From Lachnospiraceae bacterium (GTDB taxonomy: Bacteria; Bacillota; Clostridia; Lachnospirales; Lachnospiraceae): 62,213 bases of DNA. Where the stretch lies: assembly GCA_022796795.1 (NCBI GenBank), contig JAAWJI010000023.1:1-62213 (forward strand), written 5' to 3'. Positions 16,197 to 24,771 of the stretch are shown piece by piece. The first letter of the stretch is position 1, and each line of letters starts with the position of its first letter. A program made the position numbers and the translations under genes. Below the pieces are notes generated by a model that was given only the letters and a program-made list of their open reading frames with translations, was not told the DNA's origin and did no database searches.

Positions 16197-17720
16197 TCAA
16201 CATTCATTCAGGGTAGACTCCATTAGCAGGGCCTTCAGGATGATCTGCAGCTGCAGGCGTTTGTCAGGATCCATCAGGTCCACAAAGAGATCCTGCTGGA
16301 TCCGGGAGATCCGCTCGATCAGGGTACTTCGATGGATAAACAGCCTGCGGGCGGCCTTGGCGTAGGACATGTTTTCCTGAAGAAAGGCGGAAAGGGTTTC
16401 CAGGTAGGAGACCTCAGATTCCCGGTCGTGATCCAGAAGCTTTCGAAACCCGGTGGGGAAATAGGCCTCGATGGGAAAGCCGCCCAGGGAATTTGTCACC
16501 ATTTCCATGAGGGCGTAGTCAGAAAAAACATAGAGATTCTGTCCCGGAGCATAGAGCTGTCCGTTTTCTATGGCGGCCTCTGCCTGGAAATAATAGGTGC
16601 GCAGCATGTAGAGGTCCGGGAAATCGTTGCTGATTCCGGCACAGAGCTGCATTTCCTTCATCATAGCGGATACCTTTGTAAGAATTTCCCTGGCTTTATC
16701 CGAGTCCTCACTGAAATGACGGGCCGGGATCAGACCCAGAATGGTGTTGTTTTGCTCCCAAAAGAGGCTGTCCGAAAACAGGGATTCCATTACAGAGCAG
16801 ATATAGGCGACAGGAAGGGCGGAAAACTGTTTCAGGCAGTGAATGGAGATGCAGACATGGGTTTGTTTGTAGCGGGAGGATTTCAGCAGCATCCTCTGGT
16901 TAGGTCCCAGAGGCATCTCATTCATGAGATTTTGCAGGATTTTTTTCAGGGAGCCAAGCTCATTGGAAAAGAGGGCGGGAGACAGCTCCGCGGCCTTCTC
17001 AATCATTCCGGCCAGCTGCTCTGCAAAGAGCTCCTCTCCGGCGATGAAGGGATGTCCTGACTGTTCCATATAAAGGCAGCCCATATAGTTGTCGCTGGAA
17101 TCGAAGAGATTGACGCAGAGCACATGCGCCTCTTTCAGCTCCACCATAAAAGAACCATGGGTATCCATGCGGGGATCCTTTTGCTTTAAAAAGAGGAGAA
17201 AGGATTCCAAATCCAGCTCCGGGTGGGAGGGAGTCACGCTTCCCCTTTGGGGGGAGAGGGTGGACGCCACATATTGGAAGGAGTTGTTGAGGACGAACAT
17301 AGAGCGTTCAAAAACAGGATAGGAGCACAGCAGAATATCCTGTATGGCGGGAGCTTTTAGAAACAGCTTCAAAAGCCGGCTCTCCCACATGTAAAACAGC
17401 TCGTAGATTTCCTGGAGACTTTTGTAGACCTCAAAAAAGTCCACCTTCTTCTTAATCAGAATGACTGCGGCATGCTCTTTGTAGTAATTCAACCGCGAAT
17501 TTTCCCCAATGCAGATGAGGACCGTATTTCTTTCTATAACCGGCCTTTGGGGCAGATGCTCCACTGTGGCCAGATATACATGGTTGGAGTGAAAGCGCAG
17601 AGTGTGATCCATATAAAGCTCAGGGGCAAGCAGATGCAGCTTCCTGCTGGCCTCCCCGTACAGTTCCACGGTATACTTGCGGCTCAAATGCTCAGACAAA
17701 ATATATGCGTTTAGTTCCAT
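16197..17720 (-). CDS. PucR-type transcriptional regulator
   Basis: A 507-residue regulator. The C-terminal 60 residues carry the PucR-family helix-turn-helix (LSAFLQENMSYAKAARRLFIHRSTLIERISRIQQDL), preceded by a domain with the diverged-GGDEF/CdaR look (QTHVCISIHCLKQF...ILGLIPARHF). The N-terminal half is a likely ligand-sensing region. PucR/CdaR members control use of purines, sugar diacids and other small molecules. I start it at ATG 17720, preceded on its strand by AAAGGGGG; the open frame runs 51 codons further but that part is Cys/Phe-rich and unlike the family. It is divergent from the SDR gene 246 bp away and probably controls it. Confidence 0.85.
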   Translation of the reverse strand: MELNAYILSEHLSRKYTVELYGEASRKLHLLAPELYMDHTLRFHSNHVYLATVEHLPQRPVIERNTVLICIGENSRLNYYKEHAAVILIKKKVDFFEVYKSLQEIYELFYMWESRLLKLFLKAPAIQDILLCSYPVFERSMFVLNNSFQYVASTLSPQRGSVTPSHPELDLESFLLFLKQKDPRMDTHGSFMVELKEAHVLCVNLFDSSDNYMGCLYMEQSGHPFIAGEELFAEQLAGMIEKAAELSPALFSNELGSLKKILQNLMNEMPLGPNQRMLLKSSRYKQTHVCISIHCLKQFSALPVAYICSVMESLFSDSLFWEQNNTILGLIPARHFSEDSDKAREILTKVSAMMKEMQLCAGISNDFPDLYMLRTYYFQAEAAIENGQLYAPGQNLYVFSDYALMEMVTNSLGGFPIEAYFPTGFRKLLDHDRESEVSYLETLSAFLQENMSYAKAARRLFIHRSTLIERISRIQQDLFVDLMDPDKRLQLQIILKALLMESTLNEC

Positions 17721-17744
17721 ATCCCCATTCCCCCTTTGGTTTCT

Positions 17745-17772
17745 ATTATAAGGGAACGGCAGGAAAAAGCAA
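17745..17772 (-). promoter_or_regulatory. Promoter of the PucR-type regulator
   Basis: On the minus strand, TTGCTT (17772-17767) and TATAAT (17750-17745), 16-bp spacer, 25 bp before the start codon. A CCCCTTA/TAATGGGG inverted repeat at 17779-17797 just upstream could be an operator. On the plus strand a weak TTTCAA-17-CATAAT (17829-17857) may serve the SDR gene. Confidence 0.6.
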
Positions 17773-17966
17773 GTGACACCCCTTATTTTTAATGGGGAAA
17801 GAAGGATAAAAACATATAAACAGCAGGATTTCAAAATAGGGACATACCATCCATAATAAAAAACAGTATTCAATCCCGGGAATACACAGAGCAGAGAAAT
17901 ATTCGTCTATGTGAAAATTCATGGAGGAACTGCCAGGAAAAATTAAGACCAGGAGGTTGAAAAGAT

Positions 17967-18887
17967 ATGGGGTATGATGTAAATGGGGCCAATGCGGCCA
18001 TGCTGAAGGGGTATGTAAGTGCAGCAAGGCCTATGGAAGAAATGTTTTCCGTAAAGGGAAAGGTGGCGGTAGTGACAGGAGCCACTTCCGGACTGGGATT
18101 CAATATTGCTCTTCGGATGCTTCAGGGCGGAGCCAATGTGGTAATTGCCGGAAGCTCCAAGATTAAGGGAGAGTATGCGCTTCCTATTCTGGAGGAGGCA
18201 GGCTTTGGACCTGACCGGGTGGTGTTTTGCAGAACCAATGTGGCGGATGAAAGGGATATGGAGAACCTGATCAAAACAGCGGATGAGAAATTTGGTTCTC
18301 TTGACATTTATGTAAACAGTGCGGCTGTGTGGAGCTATGCTCACATCTACGATCTGTCCGCAGAGGAATTCCGCCGGGTACTGGACGTAAATGTAAGCGG
18401 AGCGTTTTTGGGGATTAAACATGCCAGCAAATATATGATCGAGCACAAGATTAAGGGGAAAATCACCCTAATCTCCTCCAACGCCGCATGGCTTCCCTAT
18501 CCGGTATTCGGAGGCTATCCCCACTACGCATCCTCCAAGGGAGGCGTCAATTCCCTGGCCATTGAGGCGGCCAAGGAGCTGAAGCGCTTTGGAATCATGG
18601 TAAATGTGGTGGCTCCCGGCGGAATGGTGACAGCAGGAGCGTCCACCAATATGTGCGCCAAAGATTTGCCGGAGGAGAAGCAGGATGAATTTTACGAGGA
18701 GCTAATGGTGTGGCAGAGCGACAGCCAGCAGCCCGTGGATACGGTAGCCATTGTGGCCTATGCCATGAGCACGCCCATGTCCGACGGTATGACAGGGGAG
18801 ATCGTTACGGCAGACTGGGGCATGTCCCACAATATCGTGAAATATCAACCGGCCATTGACCAGTACCCGGAGGAGCTTGAGGAATAA
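17967..18887 (+). CDS. Short-chain dehydrogenase/reductase
   Basis: A 306-residue NAD(P)-dependent oxidoreductase of the classical SDR family. It has the nucleotide motif TGATSGLG near residue 37, the NSAA (NNAG-equivalent) motif, the catalytic Ser in LISSNAAW and Tyr187-x3-Lys191 in HYASSKGG, followed by VAPGGMVT. A 28-residue N-terminal extension precedes the core (MGYDVNGANAAMLKGYVSAA). The residue after the first strand of the fold that sets NAD versus NADP preference is in GSSK. The ribosome site is AGGAGG. It heads a three-gene run with the Cys-rich protein and the GcvT-like protein, under the divergent PucR-type regulator. Substrate unknown; a hydroxy or keto group on an aromatic or alicyclic molecule is one possibility. 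Confidence 0.88.
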   Translation: MGYDVNGANAAMLKGYVSAARPMEEMFSVKGKVAVVTGATSGLGFNIALRMLQGGANVVIAGSSKIKGEYALPILEEAGFGPDRVVFCRTNVADERDMENLIKTADEKFGSLDIYVNSAAVWSYAHIYDLSAEEFRRVLDVNVSGAFLGIKHASKYMIEHKIKGKITLISSNAAWLPYPVFGGYPHYASSKGGVNSLAIEAAKELKRFGIMVNVVAPGGMVTAGASTNMCAKDLPEEKQDEFYEELMVWQSDSQQPVDTVAIVAYAMSTPMSDGMTGEIVTADWGMSHNIVKYQPAIDQYPEELEE

Positions 18888-18963
18888 AAGGACCAGAAAA
18901 AAGCTTTGGAAAAAACATGTCTGAAGCTGTCAGAAGACGCCACGCGTCAGAAAAGAGGAAGGT

Positions 18964-20193
18964 ATGAGTAAAAAAATAGAGGAAAGAATTCCCCAGAGCA
19001 GCGGGGAAGGAGCATATTTTAAAAGTTACTTTGGTGTTCGGTCTCCCTGGAATAAAATATATTCCTATCAGGAGTCCCTGCATTATGCCAGCCGGTTTGA
19101 GTCCGTGCTCAGCGCAGCCGCCACCCAGGCTCTGCGGATCATTGTGCCGGATTATGCGGAGCGGGCACAGCTTATGTGCGAGGAGGCCTACGCCAGACTT
19201 TACGCCACGGGAAAATATTATGGAGATGACGACGGTTTTGGGATTCATCCCTTCTTCTGCGGCCAGTTTGCAGGAGCCCTTATTGGTGATAAGGGAGACG
19301 ACGCTCTTTTGATGTGCGGCCGCTGCCAGGATTTTGGCACCTACCGGGCGGAGAAGGAGCTGGATGTGTGCGACTGGGATATCTGCGGCTCCGAGCTTTG
19401 CCGGACTACCACCATGTCCCTCCAGGGACAGGCCAACGCTTCGGCAGAGCGCAGAAGGAGCGGCCCGACCATGGACTATCTTATGGTGGAGGCAAAGGGC
19501 TGCGGGGATCGTCACTGCCGCATTATCGCAGAGTCCAGGGAGAAATATCCGGCGCCTCCTCACGCCCTGTGGGAAAGCTTCGGACCTGCTGTCACAGAGG
19601 AATATAAGAAATATACAGAGGAAGAGGACTGCGTATCCGAGTCTATGATGTTCCGGGAGGAATGTGATTATCACTTTGTAAACGGCACCAACAACGAGAC
19701 GGATTCCAGCAACCAGATGATCAACATGTCCACGGCTGCCTCCCTCTACATTCTGCCTGCTATTTCGGAAAGCGTAAAGCGGGGGTATGTGACAAGAGAG
19801 CAGGCCAACCACATTCTGAAATGCGTACTGGAGGCGGCAGGGAAGGCTATGTTTGGCGAGCGCTACGCGATCAAGGCCTGCAGGGACTGGTTGGGCGTGC
19901 CGGATTCCGTAGGCGAGGACGGACGAATCCTGGGCGGGCTTATGGAAGTACTGCTGCAATCCCTGGTCTGCAAATATGAGATAGAGGCCTTCAATAAGGA
20001 GGAGGTAATCCTGGTTATCGACCGGGCCGGTCTGGAAATCACAGCCACCCGGGACGTGCCTGAGGCTCATCTGTGGATGTGGCAGGGCATGGTAAAAACT
20101 CTGGTAAATACCCAGTGGTCTGTATGGGAGGAGGATTCCCCCACAGGCAAGATGCGGGTGAAGATTGCCAAAAAAATTGATAAATTCATGTAG
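18964..20193 (+). CDS. Unrecognised Cys-rich cytoplasmic protein
   Basis: A 409-residue soluble protein that I do not recognise with confidence. It has a Cys-rich middle (CGRC near 119, CDWDICGSELC near 132, and GCGDRHC with Cys180 and Cys185), which could bind a metal or a cluster. The pattern of a helical domain ending in GxGDxxC plus a terminal CxxxxxF resembles V4R and L-2-amino-thiazoline-4-carboxylate-hydrolase-like domains, which sense or act on small molecules, but this is a weak likeness. There is no signal peptide or membrane segment. The ATG follows AGAGGAAGG. It lies between the SDR and the GcvT-like gene, 17 bp before the latter, so the three probably form one pathway. Confidence 0.75.
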   Translation: MSKKIEERIPQSSGEGAYFKSYFGVRSPWNKIYSYQESLHYASRFESVLSAAATQALRIIVPDYAERAQLMCEEAYARLYATGKYYGDDDGFGIHPFFCGQFAGALIGDKGDDALLMCGRCQDFGTYRAEKELDVCDWDICGSELCRTTTMSLQGQANASAERRRSGPTMDYLMVEAKGCGDRHCRIIAESREKYPAPPHALWESFGPAVTEEYKKYTEEEDCVSESMMFREECDYHFVNGTNNETDSSNQMINMSTAASLYILPAISESVKRGYVTREQANHILKCVLEAAGKAMFGERYAIKACRDWLGVPDSVGEDGRILGGLMEVLLQSLVCKYEIEAFNKEEVILVIDRAGLEITATRDVPEAHLWMWQGMVKTLVNTQWSVWEEDSPTGKMRVKIAKKIDKFM

Positions 20194-20210
20194 GAAAGGA
20201 GGAGGGGAAA

Positions 20211-21233
20211 ATGTATAAGAATATTTTTAAGTATGATGAAATGAAACGCTCTGAGCACATGGCAGTCCGGAACACCGTGGGCTGGTATTTTTGGACCCAC
20301 CAGATTTTGGAGATCACAGGGCCGGATGCGACTGCTTTCCTGGAATACATGTATCCCAACAAAATCGGGAACCTGGCGGTAGGCCGGGACCGCTATACCA
20401 CCATGCTCAACGAGCAGGGAGAGATCATTGACGATGTGGTCATTATGCGGAGGGCAGAGGACAAATACTGGGTGTCCACCCTGTTTGCCTCCAAAACCGA
20501 CGACTGGTGGTATTACCACCAGGGAGATTATGATGTGGAATGGACCGAGGTCACAGAGGACTGGGCCATGTACGCGGTACAGGGGCCGAAGTCCCAGGAG
20601 GTAGTGGAAAGTCTGGTGAAGGATTCCGTGAAAGATCTGAAATTCTTTGCTCATAGGGACGCGGAGATTGAGGGAATTCCCTGTCTGATCAACCGGGGCG
20701 GATTTACAGGTGAAAAGCTGGGCTATGAGATCTATGTGAGCCAGGAAGACGGGGAGGCTTTGGAAAAACTCTTGAAGCCTGCGGTAGAAAAAGCCGGCGG
20801 GAAAGAGGTGACAGAGTTCCAGATTATGGCCTGGACCCTTCCCACAGAGGCAGGCTTCTTCTACATGAGGGATCTGGCCCACACCAATCCCTTTGAGGTG
20901 GACATGGCTGGAGGCATCAACTGGGAAAAGAATTTTATAGGCAAGGAAGCCCTTTTGAAGGTAAAGGAAGAAGGTCCTGCCAGAGAGATGGTGGGCTTTG
21001 AGGTTCCGGAGGCAGATATTTATATCCGTTCCAAGCAGTACGGAGGTCCCGGAGAACCCGTCTTCATAGAGGGCGAGGAGGAAGAAGTAGGACGGGTGTC
21101 CAAGCTGGTGTACTCCTATGTGAAGGAGGTCAACAACGGCTATATCCTGGCAAAAAAGGATAAGCTTCATGTGGGAGATAAAATTAAGATTCATGGGTAT
21201 GATGCGGTGATTACAAAGAGATGCTGGCTGTAA
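20211..21233 (+). CDS. GcvT-like (aminomethyltransferase-family) protein
   Basis: A 340-residue member of the GcvT/DmdA/LigM superfamily, whose members move one-carbon groups to tetrahydrofolate. Seen features: LEITGPDATAFLEYMYPNKIGNL near the N-terminus, TTMLNEQGEIIDDVVIMR, the block YAVQGPKSQEVVE, RGGFTGEKLGYEIYV, and NPFEVDMAGGINWEKNFIGKEAL. These match the T-protein fold. It is not in a glycine cleavage operon (no gcvH or gcvP nearby), so it is more likely a folate-dependent demethylase or related enzyme acting on an unknown substrate, as in vanillate (LigM) or dimethylsulfoniopropionate (DmdA) demethylation. The ribosome site is AAAGGAGGAGGGG. A hairpin follows at 21248. Confidence 0.85.
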   Translation: MYKNIFKYDEMKRSEHMAVRNTVGWYFWTHQILEITGPDATAFLEYMYPNKIGNLAVGRDRYTTMLNEQGEIIDDVVIMRRAEDKYWVSTLFASKTDDWWYYHQGDYDVEWTEVTEDWAMYAVQGPKSQEVVESLVKDSVKDLKFFAHRDAEIEGIPCLINRGGFTGEKLGYEIYVSQEDGEALEKLLKPAVEKAGGKEVTEFQIMAWTLPTEAGFFYMRDLAHTNPFEVDMAGGINWEKNFIGKEALLKVKEEGPAREMVGFEVPEADIYIRSKQYGGPGEPVFIEGEEEEVGRVSKLVYSYVKEVNNGYILAKKDKLHVGDKIKIHGYDAVITKRCWL

Positions 21234-21247
21234 GAGTACGGTGAGAG

Positions 21248-21277
21248 CAGGCAGGGGCGAAGAAGCCCCTGCCTGTT
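21248..21277 (+). terminator. Hairpin after the GcvT-like gene
   Basis: CAGGCAGGGGC (21248-21258) pairs perfectly with GCCCCTGCCTG (21265-21275) around a six-base loop. Only a short TT follows, so it may slow rather than fully stop transcription. Confidence 0.6.
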
Positions 21278-21330
21278 AAAGCGTGTTTAGGTTTTACAGG
21301 AAAACGCCTGGGAATGTCCTGGAAATCCGC

Positions 21331-21359
21331 TTGACGCCCATGAGAAAACAGGATACAAT
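21331..21359 (+). promoter_or_regulatory. Promoter of the MATE transporter gene
   Basis: TTGACG at 21331-21336 and TACAAT at 21354-21359, 17-bp spacer. It gives the transporter its own transcript, separate from the GcvT-like cluster. Confidence 0.75.
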
Positions 21360-21437
21360 AGGTCCCATGAAGTCAAATACACGGATGAAGCAGTTCAAAA
21401 TATGAGCTGCAGGGTACAGGAGAGGGTAGGATCAGGA

Positions 21438-22793
21438 ATGACAGAAAATCAGGATATGACCAAAGGGCAGCCGCTGAAGCTTTTATTTTTCTTTGCGCTG
21501 CCCTTAATGTTTGGAAATGTATTCCAGCATTTATATACAGTGGCGGACACAGCCATCGTAGGTCAGGGTGTGGGAATGGATGCCCTGGCGGCGCTTGGCA
21601 GCGTGGACTGGCTCAACTGGTTGTTTTTGGGGACTGCCCAGGGATTTCCCCAGGGCTTTGCAGTGTTGGTGTCCCAGAAATACGGGGAGAGGGATTTGAC
21701 GGGGATGAAGGCTGTAATCGGAAGCTCTGCCCGGCTTTCCATCCTGATTGCCGTGGCAGGCCTGGTCATGGGAGAGATGTCATTGCCTCTGTTTCTCCAG
21801 GTGCTTCGGGTGCCGGCGGAGGTTCGGGGCCTGGCGTCTCTGTATATGCGTATCCTTTTGGGAGGCTTTCCCGCCACAGTCTTTTTTAACTATTGCTCTT
21901 CTGTGCTTCGGGCCGTGGGGGACAGCCGGACGCCCCTTCTGGCCATGACTACGGCGGCTGTGACCAATGTGGTGCTGGATTGGATTGTGGTCTTTGAGTT
22001 TGGCTGGGGCATTGCCGGAGCTGCCGGGGCCACGGTCTTTTCCCAGTGCTTTTCCGGCTTGTGGTGCGCCGGGAAAATTTACCGCACTCCAGAGCTTCAT
22101 TTTGGAAGAGCACATTTGAAAAAGAACAGAGGACTTGAGAGGAGTCTTATGAAGATCGGTCTTCCGGTGGCAGGAAAGAATCTGATGATTAACCTGGGGG
22201 GCATGGTGGTCCAGACCATTGTAAACGGTTTTGGCATGAGCTTTATCGCAGGCTTTACAGCCACCAACAAGCTTTACGGCCTGTTGGAGACTGCGGCTGT
22301 GTCCTATGGATATGCGGTCACCACCTATGTGGGACAAAATTACGGGGCGGGAAAGATAAGGCGGATCCGGGAAGGCGTGCGGACAGCGGTTTTTCTGTCT
22401 CTGGTCACATCTCTAGCGATTACAATAGTCATGCTGGTTTTTGGCCGGGATATTACCATGGTGTTTATCTCCTCCCAGGATCCCATGGTGGCGACAAAGG
22501 CCTCGGACACAGCCTGTCAGTACCTCTATACCATGAGCGTGTGTCTGTCCATTCTGTATATTCTGCACGTATACCTGGCGGCTCTTCAGGGTATGGGCCA
22601 CACGCTGCTTACCATGGAAGCGGGCCTTATTGAGTTCGGTATGCGGGTAGGCGCAGCCGTTTTGGTAGGTCTGACTGGCTTTGCTCCGGGTATTTTCGGC
22701 GCGGAGGTGGCGGCCTGGCTGGGTTCCACGGTATTTTTAATACCCTGGTATTACCGGAAGATGTCTCAGGCGGAGATCACAATGAGAGAATAG
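21438..22793 (+). CDS. MATE-family efflux transporter
   Basis: A 451-residue, about twelve-helix transporter of the MATE family, which exports drugs and metabolites in exchange for Na+ or H+. The start DMTKGQPLKLLFFFALPLMFGNVFQ and the later DSRTPLLAMTTAAVTNVVLDWIVVF are family-typical. I prefer ATG 21438 because close relatives begin with xxxQDxTKG; ATG 21402 lacks a ribosome site. It converges with a second MATE gene only 11 bp away. The substrate is unknown; proximity to the SDR/GcvT-like cluster might mean export of a product, but it has its own promoter. Confidence 0.9.
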   Translation: MTENQDMTKGQPLKLLFFFALPLMFGNVFQHLYTVADTAIVGQGVGMDALAALGSVDWLNWLFLGTAQGFPQGFAVLVSQKYGERDLTGMKAVIGSSARLSILIAVAGLVMGEMSLPLFLQVLRVPAEVRGLASLYMRILLGGFPATVFFNYCSSVLRAVGDSRTPLLAMTTAAVTNVVLDWIVVFEFGWGIAGAAGATVFSQCFSGLWCAGKIYRTPELHFGRAHLKKNRGLERSLMKIGLPVAGKNLMINLGGMVVQTIVNGFGMSFIAGFTATNKLYGLLETAAVSYGYAVTTYVGQNYGAGKIRRIREGVRTAVFLSLVTSLAITIVMLVFGRDITMVFISSQDPMVATKASDTACQYLYTMSVCLSILYILHVYLAALQGMGHTLLTMEAGLIEFGMRVGAAVLVGLTGFAPGIFGAEVAAWLGSTVFLIPWYYRKMSQAEITMRE

Positions 22794-22804
22794 GGCGCCT
22801 GCTT

Positions 22805-24217
22805 TTAGGAAGTTTGCCTTCCTTGAGCTAGGGCCGCCCGGAATTCCGGCAGGGCCGCCCGCCCCAGGTCCGTCACTGGCTTGATCCATTTTCCGCTTCT
22901 GGTATACCATAATTCAAAGGCAAGACGGATCAGCTCATCTGTGTACAGGAAGGAAAATACGGCCAGGAAGGGAAGATGCCAGATCATGCCGGCTGCCCAG
23001 GTTGCCGGGACGCTGACTGCAAAGAGGCAGATAATCTCCAACAGCGTTCCGAATACGGCTTCTCCTCCGGCCCGGTAGCAGCTGTTCATAATATAATTGC
23101 AGGTACGGACGGTTCCGGCTGCCAGGTAAATGAGAAGCATATATTTTCCATAAAACATGGCCTCTGCCCCCAGCCCGAACAGGGAGAGCAGGGGCTTATT
23201 CAGCAATAGACCCGTAAGGCAGATACAGAAGGTAATGGCCGGGCACAGCAGGGCAAATTTCTTCATATACTGGAATCCGTTCATCAGGCGGCCGGAGCCC
23301 ACCTCCTTTCCCACCACCACGGAGGAAGCGTCCGCCAAGCCTGCAAAGAAGGCAAAGACAAATCCCTCCAGCACGCGGAAGGCAGCCATGGCCGCAATGG
23401 CGGATTCCGATTGATGACCGATTACAATATTGATGAGCATCTGGCCGATTCCGTAAAACAGTTCATTGCAGATAATAGGGAAGCATTTTCCCATATATTC
23501 CTGGAAAAATCCGTCACGCCAGGAGAATAGCTCTTTTACTCTCAGGGCAACGGTTTTCTGATCCTTTAAAAGGAAGAAGAACAGAGCAAGTACATTGACC
23601 ATACCGGATACCAGAGTACCCACTGCCGCACCGGCAGCTCCCATTTTGGGCATGCCGAAACGCCCGTAGATCAGGATCCAATTCAGAATAAAATTGGTAA
23701 TCAGGGCAAGGATGGAGCTGACCAGAGGCGGCTTCACCCGTTCTGTGGAACGCATGAGGAAGCTTATAATCATGGCCAGCACCTGTAGCGGGTAGGCAAA
23801 GCCCACAATGCGGATGTAGGGAGCGCCGATGGCAATGATTTTTTCTTTATCCGTGTAGATTCCCAGAATAAATTCTGGGTTGATTACCGCAGCTCCCCCA
23901 AAGAGCAGTGACACAACCAGCATACAGGTGAGGGCAAGGCCAAAGACCCGGTTGATGCCCTTCTCATTGCGGGCGCCCCAATACTGGGAGAAAAACAGCA
24001 GACCTCCGCTTGCAAAACCGAAGTAGCAGGAAAAGAATAGGGAGCTGATCTGAGCGCAGATACCCACTGCGGCTACAGACAATTCGCCCTGGCTTCCAAT
24101 CATGATGGTATCCACCATACTTGCCGTGGTGGACAGGAAATTTTGCAGGGCAATAGGCAGTGCAATGGTAAACACGGTGCGGAAGAAATTTCCCCAGCTG
24201 ATTTTTTCGTTGTTCAT
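22805..24217 (-). CDS. MATE-family efflux transporter
   Basis: A 470-residue MATE transporter of a different subgroup from its convergent neighbour (ALPIALQNFLSTTASMVDTIMIGSQG; TNFILNWILIYGRFGMPKMGAAGAA). I start it at ATG 24217, which has AAAGGAGT upstream on its strand; the open frame extends 20 residues further, but MAKLPPCQAG lacks a ribosome site and is not hydrophobic like the family's N-terminus. Its promoter lies at 24307-24334. Substrate unknown. Confidence 0.9.
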   Translation of the reverse strand: MNNEKISWGNFFRTVFTIALPIALQNFLSTTASMVDTIMIGSQGELSVAAVGICAQISSLFFSCYFGFASGGLLFFSQYWGARNEKGINRVFGLALTCMLVVSLLFGGAAVINPEFILGIYTDKEKIIAIGAPYIRIVGFAYPLQVLAMIISFLMRSTERVKPPLVSSILALITNFILNWILIYGRFGMPKMGAAGAAVGTLVSGMVNVLALFFFLLKDQKTVALRVKELFSWRDGFFQEYMGKCFPIICNELFYGIGQMLINIVIGHQSESAIAAMAAFRVLEGFVFAFFAGLADASSVVVGKEVGSGRLMNGFQYMKKFALLCPAITFCICLTGLLLNKPLLSLFGLGAEAMFYGKYMLLIYLAAGTVRTCNYIMNSCYRAGGEAVFGTLLEIICLFAVSVPATWAAGMIWHLPFLAVFSFLYTDELIRLAFELWYTRSGKWIKPVTDLGRAALPEFRAALAQGRQTS

Positions 24218-24306
24218 ACCCGGACTCCTTTCATTTGCATGTACCCGGCCGGCTTGGCAGGGAGGAAGCTTTGCCATCCCGCAGGAAGCGGAAGGCCGTA
24301 TGTATC

Positions 24307-24334
24307 ATTATACTTGGAAAACCAGACATTGCAA
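24307..24334 (-). promoter_or_regulatory. Promoter of the minus-strand MATE gene
   Basis: On the minus strand, TTGCAA (24334-24329) and TATAAT (24312-24307) with a 16-bp spacer. The leader to the ATG is about 85 bp; I see no known riboswitch in it. Confidence 0.65.
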
Positions 24335-24405
24335 GCTTTTTCGCAAAGCTTTTTTCGTAACATTTTTTGCTGAAGTTTTCATGCTGAATTTTTTCGATAA
24401 AAAAC

Positions 24406-24433
24406 TTGACATCCCCGGGTTTTATGCTAGAAT
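24406..24433 (+). promoter_or_regulatory. Promoter of the pheST T-box transcript
   Basis: TTGACA at 24406-24411 and TAGAAT at 24428-24433, 16-bp spacer. Confidence 0.75.
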
Positions 24434-24439
24434 ATCTCT

Positions 24440-24692
24440 TAACATAGAAAAATGCAGTGAAAGTGTCAGTAGATCACAATCATCCCGTCAGAGAGAGGCT
24501 GTCACCGGCTGAAAGCAGTCTCCGGTTCCGATTATGATTGAAATTCCCACTGGAGCAGCGCCGCTGAAACTGAGAGTAAGCGGCGACGTAGCCTGCACGT
24601 TACGCAGAGACTTGAGGTGCCTGTCTGTGAAAGACAGGAACAAGGGTGGTACCGCGAAAAAAGCTTCGTCCCTTCATAGGAGACGAAGCTTT
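24440..24692 (+). promoter_or_regulatory. T-box riboswitch leader of pheST
   Basis: The leader contains the canonical T-box sequence AGGGTGGTACCGCG at 24643-24656, which pairs with the acceptor end of uncharged tRNA to form the antiterminator. A terminator hairpin follows: AAGCTTCGTC (24661-24670) with GACGAAGCTT (24682-24691). The upstream part (about 24450-24560) forms stem I; a TTC (Phe) triplet at 24544-24546 is the likely specifier, consistent with the phenylalanyl-tRNA synthetase genes downstream. Low charged tRNA-Phe would therefore turn the genes on. The specifier assignment is by position and logic, not by folding the whole leader. Confidence 0.92.
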
Positions 24693-24771
24693 ATTGTTAC
24701 CCTCAGAGGACAAAACCGTGTATCCCTTTGTCCACTGAGGGTATCCAGATACAAGAAAAAGGAGAATAGTA

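Noticed and set aside
20211..21233. gcvT of the glycine cleavage system
   Set aside because: No gcvH, gcvP or lipoylation genes are nearby and the partners are an SDR and an unknown protein under a PucR-type regulator.
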